IMG/VR virus record: IMGVR_UViG_3300027631_000036
Location: 1 to 47,452 of that record
Length of the DNA: 47,452 nucleotides
Direction: 5' to 3' (one strand)
DNA from: a virus
Part shown: positions 1 to 7,894 of the stretch, piece after piece
How the letters are laid out: the number at the start of each line of letters is the position of its first letter
Numbering within the stretch: position 1 is the stretch's first letter
The notes under the pieces: model-generated
Seen by the model: the letters and a program-made list of their open reading frames with translations, nothing else
Told to the model about the DNA's origin: nothing
The model's database searches: none
Translations under genes and position numbers: made by a program

Positions 1-388
1 AATCTGGATCTTCCAAGAGACTTTTTATTACTTCACCAGCTTGTTCAGCTTGTTCAGCTTTTTCTAATGGCTCTTGATCACTGCGTACTTTCATGAAGCC
101 GTCACTGATCCCAATTAAATTTTGAATTTCTATTTGAATTTGATATGCACTCGCTGGAATAGTAGTCGTAAACTCAACGACTTGGATTTCATAACCACGT
201 AGCTGTGGGAAATCATGTGGTGTTGATTGCAACATCAATTTCTTCGGGGCGCCGAACTTTTGGACGTTGTACTTTACTAAGTGACGTTCAATTCGGTCAA
301 ATTCTTCGTTTGTTAGCTCTTTGGCTAACTTAATTCTATATGTATATGTTTTTGCAGACTCCTGCAAGTATGATTTAAAAGATTTCAT
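1..388 (-). CDS. Hypothetical protein, 3' end outside the window
   Basis: An open frame runs leftward from the ATG at 388 off the window edge, giving about 129 residues starting MKSFKSYLQESAKTYTYRIK. A second in-frame ATG lies two codons upstream at 394, but AGGAG ends only two bases before that one and eight before 388, so 388 is preferred. The visible part is a mixed alpha/beta, charged, soluble sequence with no signal peptide or membrane segment. Proteins starting MKSFKSYLQE-like are frequent in T4-like marine phages, but I know no function. It follows gp16 closely, and a GATAAATA late-type motif lies in the 3' end of gp16. Confidence 0.75.
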   Translation of the reverse strand, partial: MKSFKSYLQESAKTYTYRIKLAKELTNEEFDRIERHLVKYNVQKFGAPKKLMLQSTPHDFPQLRGYEIQVVEFTTTIPASAYQIQIEIQNLIGISDGFMKVRSDQEPLEKAEQAEQAGEVIKSLLEDPD

Positions 389-408
389 GGACATGTCTCC
401 TAGTATTA

Positions 409-978
409 CTATTTATCGTTTTCATCGTTTTCTTTCATTTTCGCCATAATGTCCGCAATCATACTGGAACGATCACCAACAATCTTGCCTTCAATCGCAG
501 GCTGATATTCGTCATTGTTCTCATTGGCTTTTCTAATTTTAAGTTCTAGTTCTTTTTCTTGCATATCAAGTCGCTGTTTGCGCATCTGCAATTCAACCAT
601 CTTTAGCTTTTTATCTATTTTGGCTTGTTTAACTTGTATGGCAGCGGCCAACATTTTACTGGCACTATCAAATACTGGTGCTGCATGTCGATCCTCAACA
701 TTCTTACCTAAGTCGCATAGTTCTTCAAATGTTTGCATTGCTTTAGTAGCATACTCGTCCATTTCACGCTCTATATCGTCCAAACCTTGCACAAGTGGCA
801 ATGCTGCATCAACCCGTTCAGCTAACGCCATCTCATTCTTGTGTAATGCTATTTCGGTTTGAACTTCTTCTAGCGTCAGCGTAGGCTCATCGTCGTCTTC
901 TTCTTCCTCGTCGTGATAGTTGAACTCAATATCTTCTATAGGCGGTAAGTTAAATTCGTCTTCAAGTCGCGTTGTCAT
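409..978 (-). CDS. 16: Small terminase subunit, T4 gp16-like
   Basis: 189 aa, against 164 aa for T4 gp16. In T4, gp16 is the DNA-recognition subunit that regulates the large terminase gp17 during packaging. The N-terminal 40 residues are very acidic (EEEEDDDE). The middle, from about residue 65 (LDDIEREMDEYATKAMQTFE) to about 145, is predicted long helix with a central FDSASKMLAAAIQ motif. It matches by eye the DLEDDYG..RNMHFQQQMLMDAAKIF and VFATLM helical core of T4 gp16. The ATG at 978 has an AAGGAAG site and overlaps the end of the upstream SGNH-like gene by 17 bases. The ID rests on this helical pattern and on context; gp17 is not in the window. Confidence 0.7.
   Translation of the reverse strand: MTTRLEDEFNLPPIEDIEFNYHDEEEEDDDEPTLTLEEVQTEIALHKNEMALAERVDAALPLVQGLDDIEREMDEYATKAMQTFEELCDLGKNVEDRHAAPVFDSASKMLAAAIQVKQAKIDKKLKMVELQMRKQRLDMQEKELELKIRKANENNDEYQPAIEGKIVGDRSSMIADIMAKMKENDENDK
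410..418 (-). promoter_or_regulatory. Putative late promoter (CGATAAATA)
   Basis: On the minus strand CGATAAATAG lies 22 bases before the ATG at 388. It differs from the T4 late consensus TATAAATA by one base and overlaps the 3' end of gp16. The predicted start would leave a short leader containing the AGGAG site. Confidence 0.4.
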
Positions 979-1825
979 AATAATCTTCCTTTATCTTATC
1001 TATTATCAAGTTATACAGATACTGATGTCCTGATTCATTCATATGTTTACATTCACATAATAAATTTTTATCTTTTAACCTATATTGGAATTCACGAGTT
1101 ATGCCTTTTCGTAATAGTTTTGGCAGCAACTTGGGAGTAATAAGTTTATCAGATATGGTTACGTGACTATCATTGAATACACCAAATGTTAACCAGAAAT
1201 GTTTTTTATTTAGAGCCTCTAACTGATTTAATATTGTATTTACTATAATTAAATTGTCCATTGTCTGCAGGTAAGTATCAGCATACAGCAATAAGTACTT
1301 TTGGTAAGCATCAAGTATAAGTCTCGCTTCATCACTTACCTGCAGACTGCCGTCAATAAAATTATTTACGTCTTGTTCAATTTCAGAAGTTACTTCTGTA
1401 AATGGGCCATTATGATGATGAGTAGAATAATATGCAGATAATATTTCATACTCTCGTTTAAAGCTCGCATCGACATGACCAAACGTTTGGTATTTTATAT
1501 TTGAAAATATCATTTCTTCAATATCTTCTTTTTCAAATAAACCTTCCAGTGGAATTTTCATTGATCCGTCTAATAGGCGGGGCTCAAATAAAAACAATTT
1601 CAAATTTTGGTTATTAATGAACCCATTATTGAAAAGTTTATTAAAGGAAAATAATAACTCTGTATTTGTACAACCAGGAAGTCCTATCTTGACTAATTCC
1701 AACCCTAGCTCTTCTGCTATATGGTCTGCGAAAGTTTCTTGTAATACGTCGCCATTGCATTCTCCAGCAGTATGACTAGTACCTAATACGATCATATATG
1801 GTTTTTCTGGAATGTCTATGTTCAT
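962..1825 (-). CDS. SGNH/GDSL-hydrolase-like protein, copy A
   Basis: 287 aa, cytoplasmic by sequence. SGNH-hydrolase blocks can be read: block I as MIVLGTSHTAGEC near residue 11 (Ser nucleophile, GTS instead of GDS); block II Gly in IGLPGCTNTELL near residue 47; block V at the C-terminus as ECKHMNESGHQYLY, with the catalytic Asp of DxxH replaced by Glu. Block III (GxND) is not obvious. Enzymes of this fold deacylate or de-esterify glycans or lipids; activity here is inference. It is a tandem paralogue of the next gene, with near-identical N-terminal DNA and a diverged body. An AGGAT site precedes the ATG. A non-catalytic SGNH-fold protein is the alternative. Confidence 0.55.
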   Translation of the reverse strand: MNIDIPEKPYMIVLGTSHTAGECNGDVLQETFADHIAEELGLELVKIGLPGCTNTELLFSFNKLFNNGFINNQNLKLFLFEPRLLDGSMKIPLEGLFEKEDIEEMIFSNIKYQTFGHVDASFKREYEILSAYYSTHHHNGPFTEVTSEIEQDVNNFIDGSLQVSDEARLILDAYQKYLLLYADTYLQTMDNLIIVNTILNQLEALNKKHFWLTFGVFNDSHVTISDKLITPKLLPKLLRKGITREFQYRLKDKNLLCECKHMNESGHQYLYNLIIDKIKEDYYDNAT

Positions 1826-1838
1826 TTTAAAATCCTAT

Positions 1839-2726
1839 TTAATAAAATATATGTTTTATTTTATCTATTATTTCTGCATATAAATTATCATGGCCTGCAC
1901 TATTCAAATGTCCACAATCACACAATAGATGCGGTAAATTATTCATATACTTATTACATATACCATCTTCTATTAACGTATTTTTTGTATTTTTAAAATA
2001 GCCTGTCATTAACAAATTTCTATCTATAATTCGTGTTTTATTGCGATACAAACTGTCAAATGTAATCCACGCTGCGGGTATTTTAGCTAAGTTTAGCGTG
2101 TTTAAAATCATTGTTATGTGGATCAGGTTATCAAACAGTTCCGCATAGCTTCCAGTATAATGCAACGAATGATTTACATAATCTTCTATAATTCTTTTTA
2201 TATCTGGATCTACTTCATATTTTTTGCGTGTTCTGTTATTAATAAGATCCATAATCCTGTTGACTTTATCATCAACAGAAGACTTATCATTCATAACAAA
2301 ACTAAAATACTCTGCAATTAGACGATGCGGGAGTATAACATCAGAATTCGCAGAGTTTCTTGATGTTGTTAACCCAGTGTTATTTTTAATAAAAATTTCT
2401 AATATTTCTGTTGCTTGGTCCACACCAACAAATGAATCTAGACTAATGCGTATACTTGTCTCAGATAATCTAGGCTCTAGTAGGAAAAATTTTAGATTAT
2501 CATTTTCAATTAATCCGTAATCTTGTAATCTTAAAAACGCATAAGATAACTCTTGGTTAGTGCATCCCGGTATACCTACCTTGATTAATTTTAAACCTAG
2601 CTCTTCTGCTATATGGTCTGCGAAAGTTTCTTGTAATGCGGCGTCATTGCCGTCGTCATTGCATTCTCCAGAAGTATGACTAGTACCTAATACGATCATA
2701 TATGGACCAGCTGGTACAGATATCAC
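1839..2726 (-). CDS. SGNH/GDSL-hydrolase-like protein, copy B
   Basis: 295 aa. Same architecture as its downstream paralogue: GTSHTSGEC near residue 14 (block I Ser), VGIPGCTNQELSYAF near residue 48 (block II), and a C-terminal CDCGHLNSAGHDNLY that keeps the DxxH catalytic Asp-His pair, unlike copy A. The start is GTG at 2726, overlapping the TGA of gp4 as GTGA, with AGAGGAAG six to seven bases upstream. The paralogue has the same ten or so residues before MIVLGTSH, which supports this start over the internal ATG. Placement between gp4 and gp16 suggests late expression. Possible roles are trimming of host envelope polysaccharide or modification of a virion component; neither is shown by the sequence. 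Confidence 0.55.
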   Translation of the reverse strand: MISVPAGPYMIVLGTSHTSGECNDDGNDAALQETFADHIAEELGLKLIKVGIPGCTNQELSYAFLRLQDYGLIENDNLKFFLLEPRLSETSIRISLDSFVGVDQATEILEIFIKNNTGLTTSRNSANSDVILPHRLIAEYFSFVMNDKSSVDDKVNRIMDLINNRTRKKYEVDPDIKRIIEDYVNHSLHYTGSYAELFDNLIHITMILNTLNLAKIPAAWITFDSLYRNKTRIIDRNLLMTGYFKNTKNTLIEDGICNKYMNNLPHLLCDCGHLNSAGHDNLYAEIIDKIKHIFY

Positions 2727-3169
2727 TTTTTCTTCCTCTTGGATCCTTGCGGCTTATTAAATATTTCATTTTCAGTAATAACACGGAACCCCAGTCCTTG
2801 ACTTTTGCACCAGGCCCTTGCAGATTCCCATTTCGCCGCATTGATTACTGCTTGTGTTTTTTCAATCTGCGAACGGGCTTCACCAAGTATTTGCTTGCTT
2901 GGTTTTATTTCAACTATTTCAGCACGTTTTTGCCCGTGACGATCCTGGTATACCATTAGCAAGTCTGGAACATACGTTGTTTGTTTTCCTGTAATAGGGT
3001 GTCTATATGGTATACGGTGTGTTTCACTACCCCATCCGATAATAGAAGGATGATTGTCACACATACGAAAAACTACCAATTCCCACCCACTGCGGTACCG
3101 TGGAGGACGATTGCCTATATATTTGCCTGGATTTTGAGGGATGTATTCGCCCTGTTGGAATTTTGCCAT
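2723..3169 (-). CDS. 4: Head completion protein, T4 gp4-like (PD-(D/E)XK fold)
   Basis: 148 aa, the usual length for T4 gp4. In T4, gp4 acts after packaging to finish the head before tail joining. The N-terminus (QGEYIPQNPGKYIG) and the RSGWELVVFRMCDNHPSIIGW block are characteristic of the family. Residues resembling a PD-(D/E)XK (TnsA-N-like) nuclease site are visible: E in SGWE near 29, PDLLM near 68, and EIVEIKP near 84. The C-terminus is basic (KRKKK). The start at 3169 lies 11 bases after the tube-fold gene; its ribosome site is weak. The stop overlaps the GTG of the next gene, so the two are probably translationally coupled. Confidence 0.85.
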   Translation of the reverse strand: MAKFQQGEYIPQNPGKYIGNRPPRYRSGWELVVFRMCDNHPSIIGWGSETHRIPYRHPITGKQTTYVPDLLMVYQDRHGQKRAEIVEIKPSKQILGEARSQIEKTQAVINAAKWESARAWCKSQGLGFRVITENEIFNKPQGSKRKKK

Positions 3170-3180
3170 TGGTTACTTTC

Positions 3181-3819
3181 TTAACGGCCGGCGCGACCAG
3201 AGGTATGAATGTCATACCCCTCATATGCTAGCTCTATTCTATATTTCACTGGGGTACTATCACTATAACTTAGAGTGTCACCTTGTATGGCAGTGATTAA
3301 TGGGTTCCATAATGTTATAAGGTTATCATCTTCTGGACTTGACCATCTTCTAATTTCTATTTTAGACATAAAAAATCTACTTTCCAGAAGTTTTAATCCG
3401 CGTCCACTAGATCCATTATAAAAATCAGTTTGGATAATATCATCAATACTCTGCCCACGGCCAGACTGGTCATTCATTGGACCATCATAATAGTATGCTG
3501 CATATTCTTTTAAAAACGTTTCTATTTGTGCATCTCGTGTATCATATGCATTGATAGATATATTCTGATACTCAACGCCAGTATTAGCCAAACGTTTTTT
3601 ATTGTATTGATTCATCATGACTGTTTTAAAGATAACGCTAGGCATCGATATATCAGAAATTTTATTCAAAACAAGGGGAGTAGCTGACCTACTCCCCTTG
3701 TGATAAATTGTAGTTTCAAATTGAAACTTACTTCTAGGGATAAATGACTGTGTACTGCTGCTACCTGAATCGCTCTGACCGTAGATATAAGATGCCGCTC
3801 CGCCTAGAAATCCGCTCAT
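3181..3819 (-). CDS. Second tail-tube-fold protein (gp19-like; perhaps gp54/gp48 role)
   Basis: 212 aa. After a Gly/Ser-rich N-terminus, residues 30-90 follow the gp19 pattern: FQFETTIYH strand, ISDISMPSVIFKTVMM, YNKKRLANTG, then VEYQNISINAYDTRDAQIETFL. The C-terminus LITAIQGDTLSYSDSTPVKY.IELAYEGYDI mirrors the IPSIQYGDLNYATSDVVQITATIRYD end of the neighbouring gp19. It therefore looks like a tail-tube-fold protein. In T4 the baseplate tube-initiators gp48 and gp54 share this fold, and one of these roles is plausible. A gp19 paralogue making part of the tube is the alternative. It sits 15 bases downstream of gp19. Confidence 0.6.
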   Translation of the reverse strand: MSGFLGGAASYIYGQSDSGSSSTQSFIPRSKFQFETTIYHKGSRSATPLVLNKISDISMPSVIFKTVMMNQYNKKRLANTGVEYQNISINAYDTRDAQIETFLKEYAAYYYDGPMNDQSGRGQSIDDIIQTDFYNGSSGRGLKLLESRFFMSKIEIRRWSSPEDDNLITLWNPLITAIQGDTLSYSDSTPVKYRIELAYEGYDIHTSGRAGR

Positions 3820-3834
3820 AATTTAAAGCCTATA

Positions 3835-4437
3835 TTAGTTGTTGCCGCCTGGTGCAACGCTGCCCTTACCAGGTGTTCCTTTTGCTAGTGCATCAGTCCC
3901 AGCCTTGCCTTCATTTGATGCATTATCATAACGAATAGTTGCAGTAATTTGCACTACATCACTTGTTGCATAGTTCAAGTCACCGTATTGGATACTAGGA
4001 ATAAAGCAACCTGCCAATGTCCAAGTATCAATTGCAGCATCTGTTTGTGAACCATCAAGCATTTCAATTTTAAGACCAAACTTATAGTCGGCCCCAGCTT
4101 TTGCTGATGATTGAGTTGCATGGTTTACTTGGCGCGCCATCTGATTACCTAGCATTGTCATAACGTCACTATTGACATCATCACGAATTACCAAAGTGAC
4201 GTCTTGCCATGTGTGCTTGCCTGCCAAACGGATTTTTGAGTTGTAAACATCGACTGTTACGTCTTCATGATCCAGCGCAGGTCTTGTCACACTAACAACA
4301 TTACGTGTTATTAGTGAACCAGTTGTGCCTTGTCCGCCCAAGTTTGTGAATGACACGCGGAAGCGGTATTGTAGTTTTGGCATAAGTGTGCCACCAGTCT
4401 GTTCTGTTGGGACACCAAAGTTAACTGTTACAGCCAT
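3835..4437 (-). CDS. 19: Tail tube protein, T4 gp19
   Basis: 200 aa (T4 gp19 is 163 aa). It polymerises into the inner tube of the contractile tail. Typical features are KLQYRFRVSFTNLG near residue 22, VVSVTRPALDHEDVTVDVYN near 47, the HTWQDVTLVIRDD strand near 75, and the C-terminal half-barrel IPSIQYGDLNYATSDVVQI near 147. The last 25 residues are a Gly/Lys/Ala-rich tail beyond the usual family end. A consensus AAAGGAGA site precedes the ATG, and a perfect late promoter lies 35 bases upstream of it, behind the sheath terminator. Confidence 0.9.
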   Translation of the reverse strand: MAVTVNFGVPTEQTGGTLMPKLQYRFRVSFTNLGGQGTTGSLITRNVVSVTRPALDHEDVTVDVYNSKIRLAGKHTWQDVTLVIRDDVNSDVMTMLGNQMARQVNHATQSSAKAGADYKFGLKIEMLDGSQTDAAIDTWTLAGCFIPSIQYGDLNYATSDVVQITATIRYDNASNEGKAGTDALAKGTPGKGSVAPGGNN

Positions 4438-4471
4438 TATAAATCTCCTTTAAGGTTAGTATTATATAATG

Positions 4472-4479
4472 TATTTATA
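4472..4479 (-). promoter_or_regulatory. Late promoter upstream of gp19 (TATAAATA)
   Basis: GTATAAATAC on the minus strand, an exact match to the T4 late-promoter octamer, 35 bases before the gp19 ATG. It directly follows the gp18 terminator. Confidence 0.75.
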
Positions 4480-4496
4480 CCTTTTACTCAAAAAAA

Positions 4497-4522
4497 TAAG
4501 GGCAATGTTTCCACTGCCCTTA
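4497..4522 (-). terminator. Intrinsic terminator after gp18
   Basis: On the minus strand an 8-bp stem, TAAGGGCA/TGCCCTTA with a 10-base loop, is followed by ATTTTTTTG. It lies 22 bases past the gp18 stop. Confidence 0.8.
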
Positions 4523-4543
4523 AATTTAAATTTATAAGCTATA

Positions 4544-6964
4544 TTAGCTTAATTCGCCTGTGTTAACAATGCGGATTGGAATATAGATGAATTCCGCTGA
4601 TTTTGTTGGTTCGATTGCGACGTCGATCCACAGTTCATTACGATCAACACGTGCTGGTGTATTGTTTGTTTCATCACATACAATAGCAAAGTCGTATAAG
4701 CCACGCTGTGCTAGGATATTGCCCATGAAGCCATCAAATGTACCTTTTGCATTTCTACGAGTGCTTTCGTCATTTGGTTCAAACAAATATGGACGACCAA
4801 TAACCGCAAACCGTTCACGTAGATAAGCTGTTAGGCGTGCTACGTTTACACGGTCCAGTGCGCTTGCGCCTGCTGCTAGTGTCTTCTGACCAAATACAAT
4901 GATGCCTTCTGCTGGGAAACGAGCAATTGGGTTTAGCTTGTTTTCATACATTACATCACGTGAACCTTGTGTTAGTGAAACTGCAACAAAGTCACCTTCT
5001 GCATTGATATAACCAACGTTTGATGCGTTTTGTACAACGCCACGAGTTAAACCAGCTGGTGCGAACCACTGATAGCTTACGTTATCACTGTATGCATATG
5101 TGTATAGCACCGCATGCGATGCTGGAGCAACAACACTGTCACCAGTTGCTGGGTTAGTTGTTAGAACACTTGGGTAATATGCGGCTGCATATGTGTTGCG
5201 TCCTACTAAACCATCTTCACCGTTCTCAATTGCATTTGTACCTTGAACCCAGGCTACTGCTTCTGTTGGATTAGCGCGGAATGGCGCATCAACAATAACA
5301 AATGCTGTTTCGTTACGATCAGAGTTCAGTGTCACCATTTCATCAAATAGCTCTGGATAACTAGGTGCAGCTAGAAGACGGAATTGTACAGTATCTTCAC
5401 GTAGTGTTGTACCACTTGCACTTGCTTGCATTGCAGCAACGATAATTTTACGCTGCGCATGTCTACCAAATGATCCGGCGCCAGTAGCATGGTTTCCTGC
5501 CAGGTTACGCCATTTCCAATCAGTCACTAGTGCTGAATTATAAACACGTACTGTATTTGCTGAACGACACATATTGACACCAGTTGTGCCAACTGGGAAG
5601 ATTAGCGGGCTTGGACCATCTGCTAATATGTCGCCATGGGCTACAAAGTTTCCAGCTGAAACATCGTCTGCTGAAATATCACCAAATACAACGCCATTGG
5701 AAGTTGTTTGGTCAGTGTTGTCTTTTTCAACCCATGCGGCGCCATTATAACGACTAATTGCTGGGAATTCAGCAGTAGTATCTACCCAGTAATCACCTTG
5801 CAATGGACTTGCTGGTGCTACTGAACCGTATGATACTTCGCTTACACGTGCCCACTTTTGTTCGCCAGCATCTGATACAACTTCAAAAATTGCAAGATCG
5901 TTAAGATCTGGATCAAACCAAATTGTACCGTCTGCTGCTGAGCCTGTTGGCTTGTTTACTGTTACGTCCATTGTGAAAGCACCAGTTGCTACAGATTCAT
6001 CAGTTGAAATATCATCCCATTCACTGTTTGTACTGTCCCAACGGACAATGTTGATTGCGCCGTCAAGGACTTGCACCCATATGTCAGCTTCAGTAATTGT
6101 TCTTGCCGCTGGCAATGAACCATCTTGGAACGTATCAGTTGCGTCACCAGCTGGGATATCTTCTTGGCAATATAGAATTTGCTGTGCAATGAAGTCACCA
6201 GCAAATGTAGTATAAAGTCGAAGATCTAGCTTTAAGCCTGCGCCTGGCTGAGTTGTTTTGATCCAAACATCGCCTGCTACTGGTCCAGATGGCTCATTAT
6301 AATGCGGAGCAAAAGTTACTGTGCCTGTTGACCATAATGAATCAAGAGCTACCAAGCTGCCAGATTCACCAATCCAATATGAAATTTCTGTTGATCCAGC
6401 GCCATTGTCAACTGCTACAAGAAACTCGCCATCTGCAACACTTATTACTGGTGCTCCGCCTGATGTAATTTCAATTGCAGTAGATTGTGCTTGCCATCCG
6501 CCTGCTGTATATTGGAAAACTCCAAAACCAGATGTTGACGGATTTAGCCAATATGTGTTGTTTGCTGCTGGGCCTACTGGCGCACTAGATAGTGGACGTA
6601 GTGCTGCGGTGTTAATGTTTGCGCGGACGACGTATGCTGCTGAACTTTGCCCTAGGAAAGAATATGCTGCTAGCAGACCGTAGTCGTTTGTTTCGTCGCC
6701 CTGCACTACTGATCCAGCAACTTTGCGGAAGTCGACGTTCCCAAAGTATTGTGTTAGTTCGCGCTGTGACGTAACAAGTACTGGTGTTCCGGCGCTTGCT
6801 TCTTTAGTATACTTGGCGATGCCGTCAGCTTCTGTGCCAGTTGGGTCTGCTTTATTTTCTCCAGTAGCAATGAATATCATTGGTACTGTACCTGTGCCTG
6901 CTGGACCGTAAACTGACTCATCAGTTACTGAAACCTGTACGCCAGGTGAAACTAGATTTGCCAT
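4544..6964 (-). CDS. 18: Tail sheath protein, T4 gp18, with inserted GDxW modules
   Basis: 806 aa against 659 aa in T4. It forms the contractile sheath. The N-terminus LVSPGVQVSVTDESVYG and the C-terminal third (RLTAYLRERFAVIGRPYLFEPND, ELWIDVAIEPTKSAEFIYIP) are typical gp18. Residues about 125-415 hold at least four short modules of the form P.G...G..YW.(D/N)....f...Y..W: NNTYWLNP near 135, AGDVWIKT near 230, DGTIWFDP near 345, and QGDYWVDT near 387. They lie where T4 gp18 has surface-exposed protrusion domains. The extra length is therefore probably surface decoration. AAGGAG precedes the ATG at 6964, and a TATAAATA promoter lies 58 bases upstream. Confidence 0.92.
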   Translation of the reverse strand: MANLVSPGVQVSVTDESVYGPAGTGTVPMIFIATGENKADPTGTEADGIAKYTKEASAGTPVLVTSQRELTQYFGNVDFRKVAGSVVQGDETNDYGLLAAYSFLGQSSAAYVVRANINTAALRPLSSAPVGPAANNTYWLNPSTSGFGVFQYTAGGWQAQSTAIEITSGGAPVISVADGEFLVAVDNGAGSTEISYWIGESGSLVALDSLWSTGTVTFAPHYNEPSGPVAGDVWIKTTQPGAGLKLDLRLYTTFAGDFIAQQILYCQEDIPAGDATDTFQDGSLPAARTITEADIWVQVLDGAINIVRWDSTNSEWDDISTDESVATGAFTMDVTVNKPTGSAADGTIWFDPDLNDLAIFEVVSDAGEQKWARVSEVSYGSVAPASPLQGDYWVDTTAEFPAISRYNGAAWVEKDNTDQTTSNGVVFGDISADDVSAGNFVAHGDILADGPSPLIFPVGTTGVNMCRSANTVRVYNSALVTDWKWRNLAGNHATGAGSFGRHAQRKIIVAAMQASASGTTLREDTVQFRLLAAPSYPELFDEMVTLNSDRNETAFVIVDAPFRANPTEAVAWVQGTNAIENGEDGLVGRNTYAAAYYPSVLTTNPATGDSVVAPASHAVLYTYAYSDNVSYQWFAPAGLTRGVVQNASNVGYINAEGDFVAVSLTQGSRDVMYENKLNPIARFPAEGIIVFGQKTLAAGASALDRVNVARLTAYLRERFAVIGRPYLFEPNDESTRRNAKGTFDGFMGNILAQRGLYDFAIVCDETNNTPARVDRNELWIDVAIEPTKSAEFIYIPIRIVNTGELS

Positions 6965-7021
6965 TATTAAAGTTCTCCTTATCTTTTTTACATGTAAATT
7001 CGAGAATCTATGCTCTACTAG

Positions 7022-7029
7022 TATTTATA
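7022..7029 (-). promoter_or_regulatory. Late promoter upstream of gp18 (TATAAATA)
   Basis: CTATAAATACT on the minus strand, an exact T4 late octamer, 58 bases before the gp18 ATG. No clear hairpin terminator is seen between gp13 and this site. Confidence 0.72.
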
Positions 7030-7079
7030 GCAGACCCCATGAAACCATGCTGATATAGAGTTAACGTAGTAGTTTAAGC

Positions 7080-7820
7080 TTATCCAATGATAAATCCTAG
7101 CCCAGCGCTGCCATCGTTATACAATGTCAATTCTACTTCCAGCTTATCTATCTCTGCTTGTGCATCACTACGCAGTGTATCCGCGTTCATTGTGGTACCG
7201 CCTTGTGGTCCAGCAATCTGACTAAATTTGCCACGTGCTTCGGCTAACATCAACTTAACATGTGAAAATGCATAATCTTTAATCCATGGCCCAGCATAGG
7301 TATCATCTAACAGATTATCATCTGGACGATTATTGTAAACATGCAACACTACTGTTTCGGCTGCCCTTATCTTACGATGCAGGATAATGCGGTGATCTTG
7401 TGGACGCCATGTGAACACTATTTCTGAACCAAAAATACGGCCCATTGTTTCACGATTTTGCATAAGAAAATCATATGTTGCCAATCCGCCAGCACGTGAT
7501 GCACCTAACAAATACGAGTTCATATATGCTGCTTGAAACGGTTCAAAATCACTACCACTGCCAGTACCCATGCCGCCAATTGTTTGTCGATAAATATCTT
7601 TTACTTCTATTACTTCATTTGGAAGAGTATACTCGTTTATTTCAGCTGCCAGCGGGAGAACTACAAAACTTTCCTCGACTGCGTTTTCTGCTCGTTGACG
7701 GTATTTTGCTAAACTCTTTTTAATAGCCAGTTCATAATGCTCTGGATCGAGCTCTACATCAACCATGCCGCCGCCTAGGCGTAGTTCCATTTCTTTGATC
7801 AAATCACTTTTTGCACTCAT
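7080..7820 (-). CDS. 13: Neck protein, T4 gp13
   Basis: 246 aa (T4 gp13 is 309 aa). In T4, gp13 with gp14 forms the neck that seals the filled head and accepts the tail. The N-terminus DLIKEMELRLGGGMVDVELD and helix AIKKSLAKYRQRAENAVEES match the T4 pattern ([20 protein letters not shown]). The C-terminus from about residue 177 (WIKDYAFSHVKLMLAEARGK, GPQGGTTMNADTLRSDA, LGFIIG) matches T4 gp13 WVKDYATALAKE, LPGGVTIDGQRL and FGILVG. A central Gly/Ser/Met-rich loop sits near residues 80-110. Its usual partners gp14 and gp15 are encoded nearby but on the opposite strand. AAGGAGATC precedes the ATG. Confidence 0.85.
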   Translation of the reverse strand: MSAKSDLIKEMELRLGGGMVDVELDPEHYELAIKKSLAKYRQRAENAVEESFVVLPLAAEINEYTLPNEVIEVKDIYRQTIGGMGTGSGSDFEPFQAAYMNSYLLGASRAGGLATYDFLMQNRETMGRIFGSEIVFTWRPQDHRIILHRKIRAAETVVLHVYNNRPDDNLLDDTYAGPWIKDYAFSHVKLMLAEARGKFSQIAGPQGGTTMNADTLRSDAQAEIDKLEVELTLYNDGSAGLGFIIG

Positions 7821-7838
7821 AATAGATCTCCTTGCTAC

Positions 7839-7846
7839 TATTTATA
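7839..7846 (-). promoter_or_regulatory. Late promoter upstream of gp13 (TATAAATA)
   Basis: TTATAAATAGT on the minus strand, 18 bases before the gp13 ATG. Its first bases are continuous with the U-tract of the preceding terminator, so termination and re-initiation signals are fused. Confidence 0.72.
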
Positions 7847-7871
7847 AAAAAAGGGAGGCAAAAGCCTCCCT
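7846..7871 (-). terminator. Intrinsic terminator after the 419-aa gene
   Basis: Minus-strand stem AGGGAGGC/GCCTCCCT with loop TTTT, then a run of six T. It ends the unit driven by the sigma70-type promoter at 9188-9216. Confidence 0.88.
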
Positions 7872-7894
7872 GTATTGTAGTGGTGGTGTTTTGA

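Noticed and set aside
3181-3819. Firm naming of the second tube-fold protein as gp54
   Set aside because: It is about 100 residues shorter than T4 gp54 and lacks its extended N-terminus. Only the tube fold can be supported.
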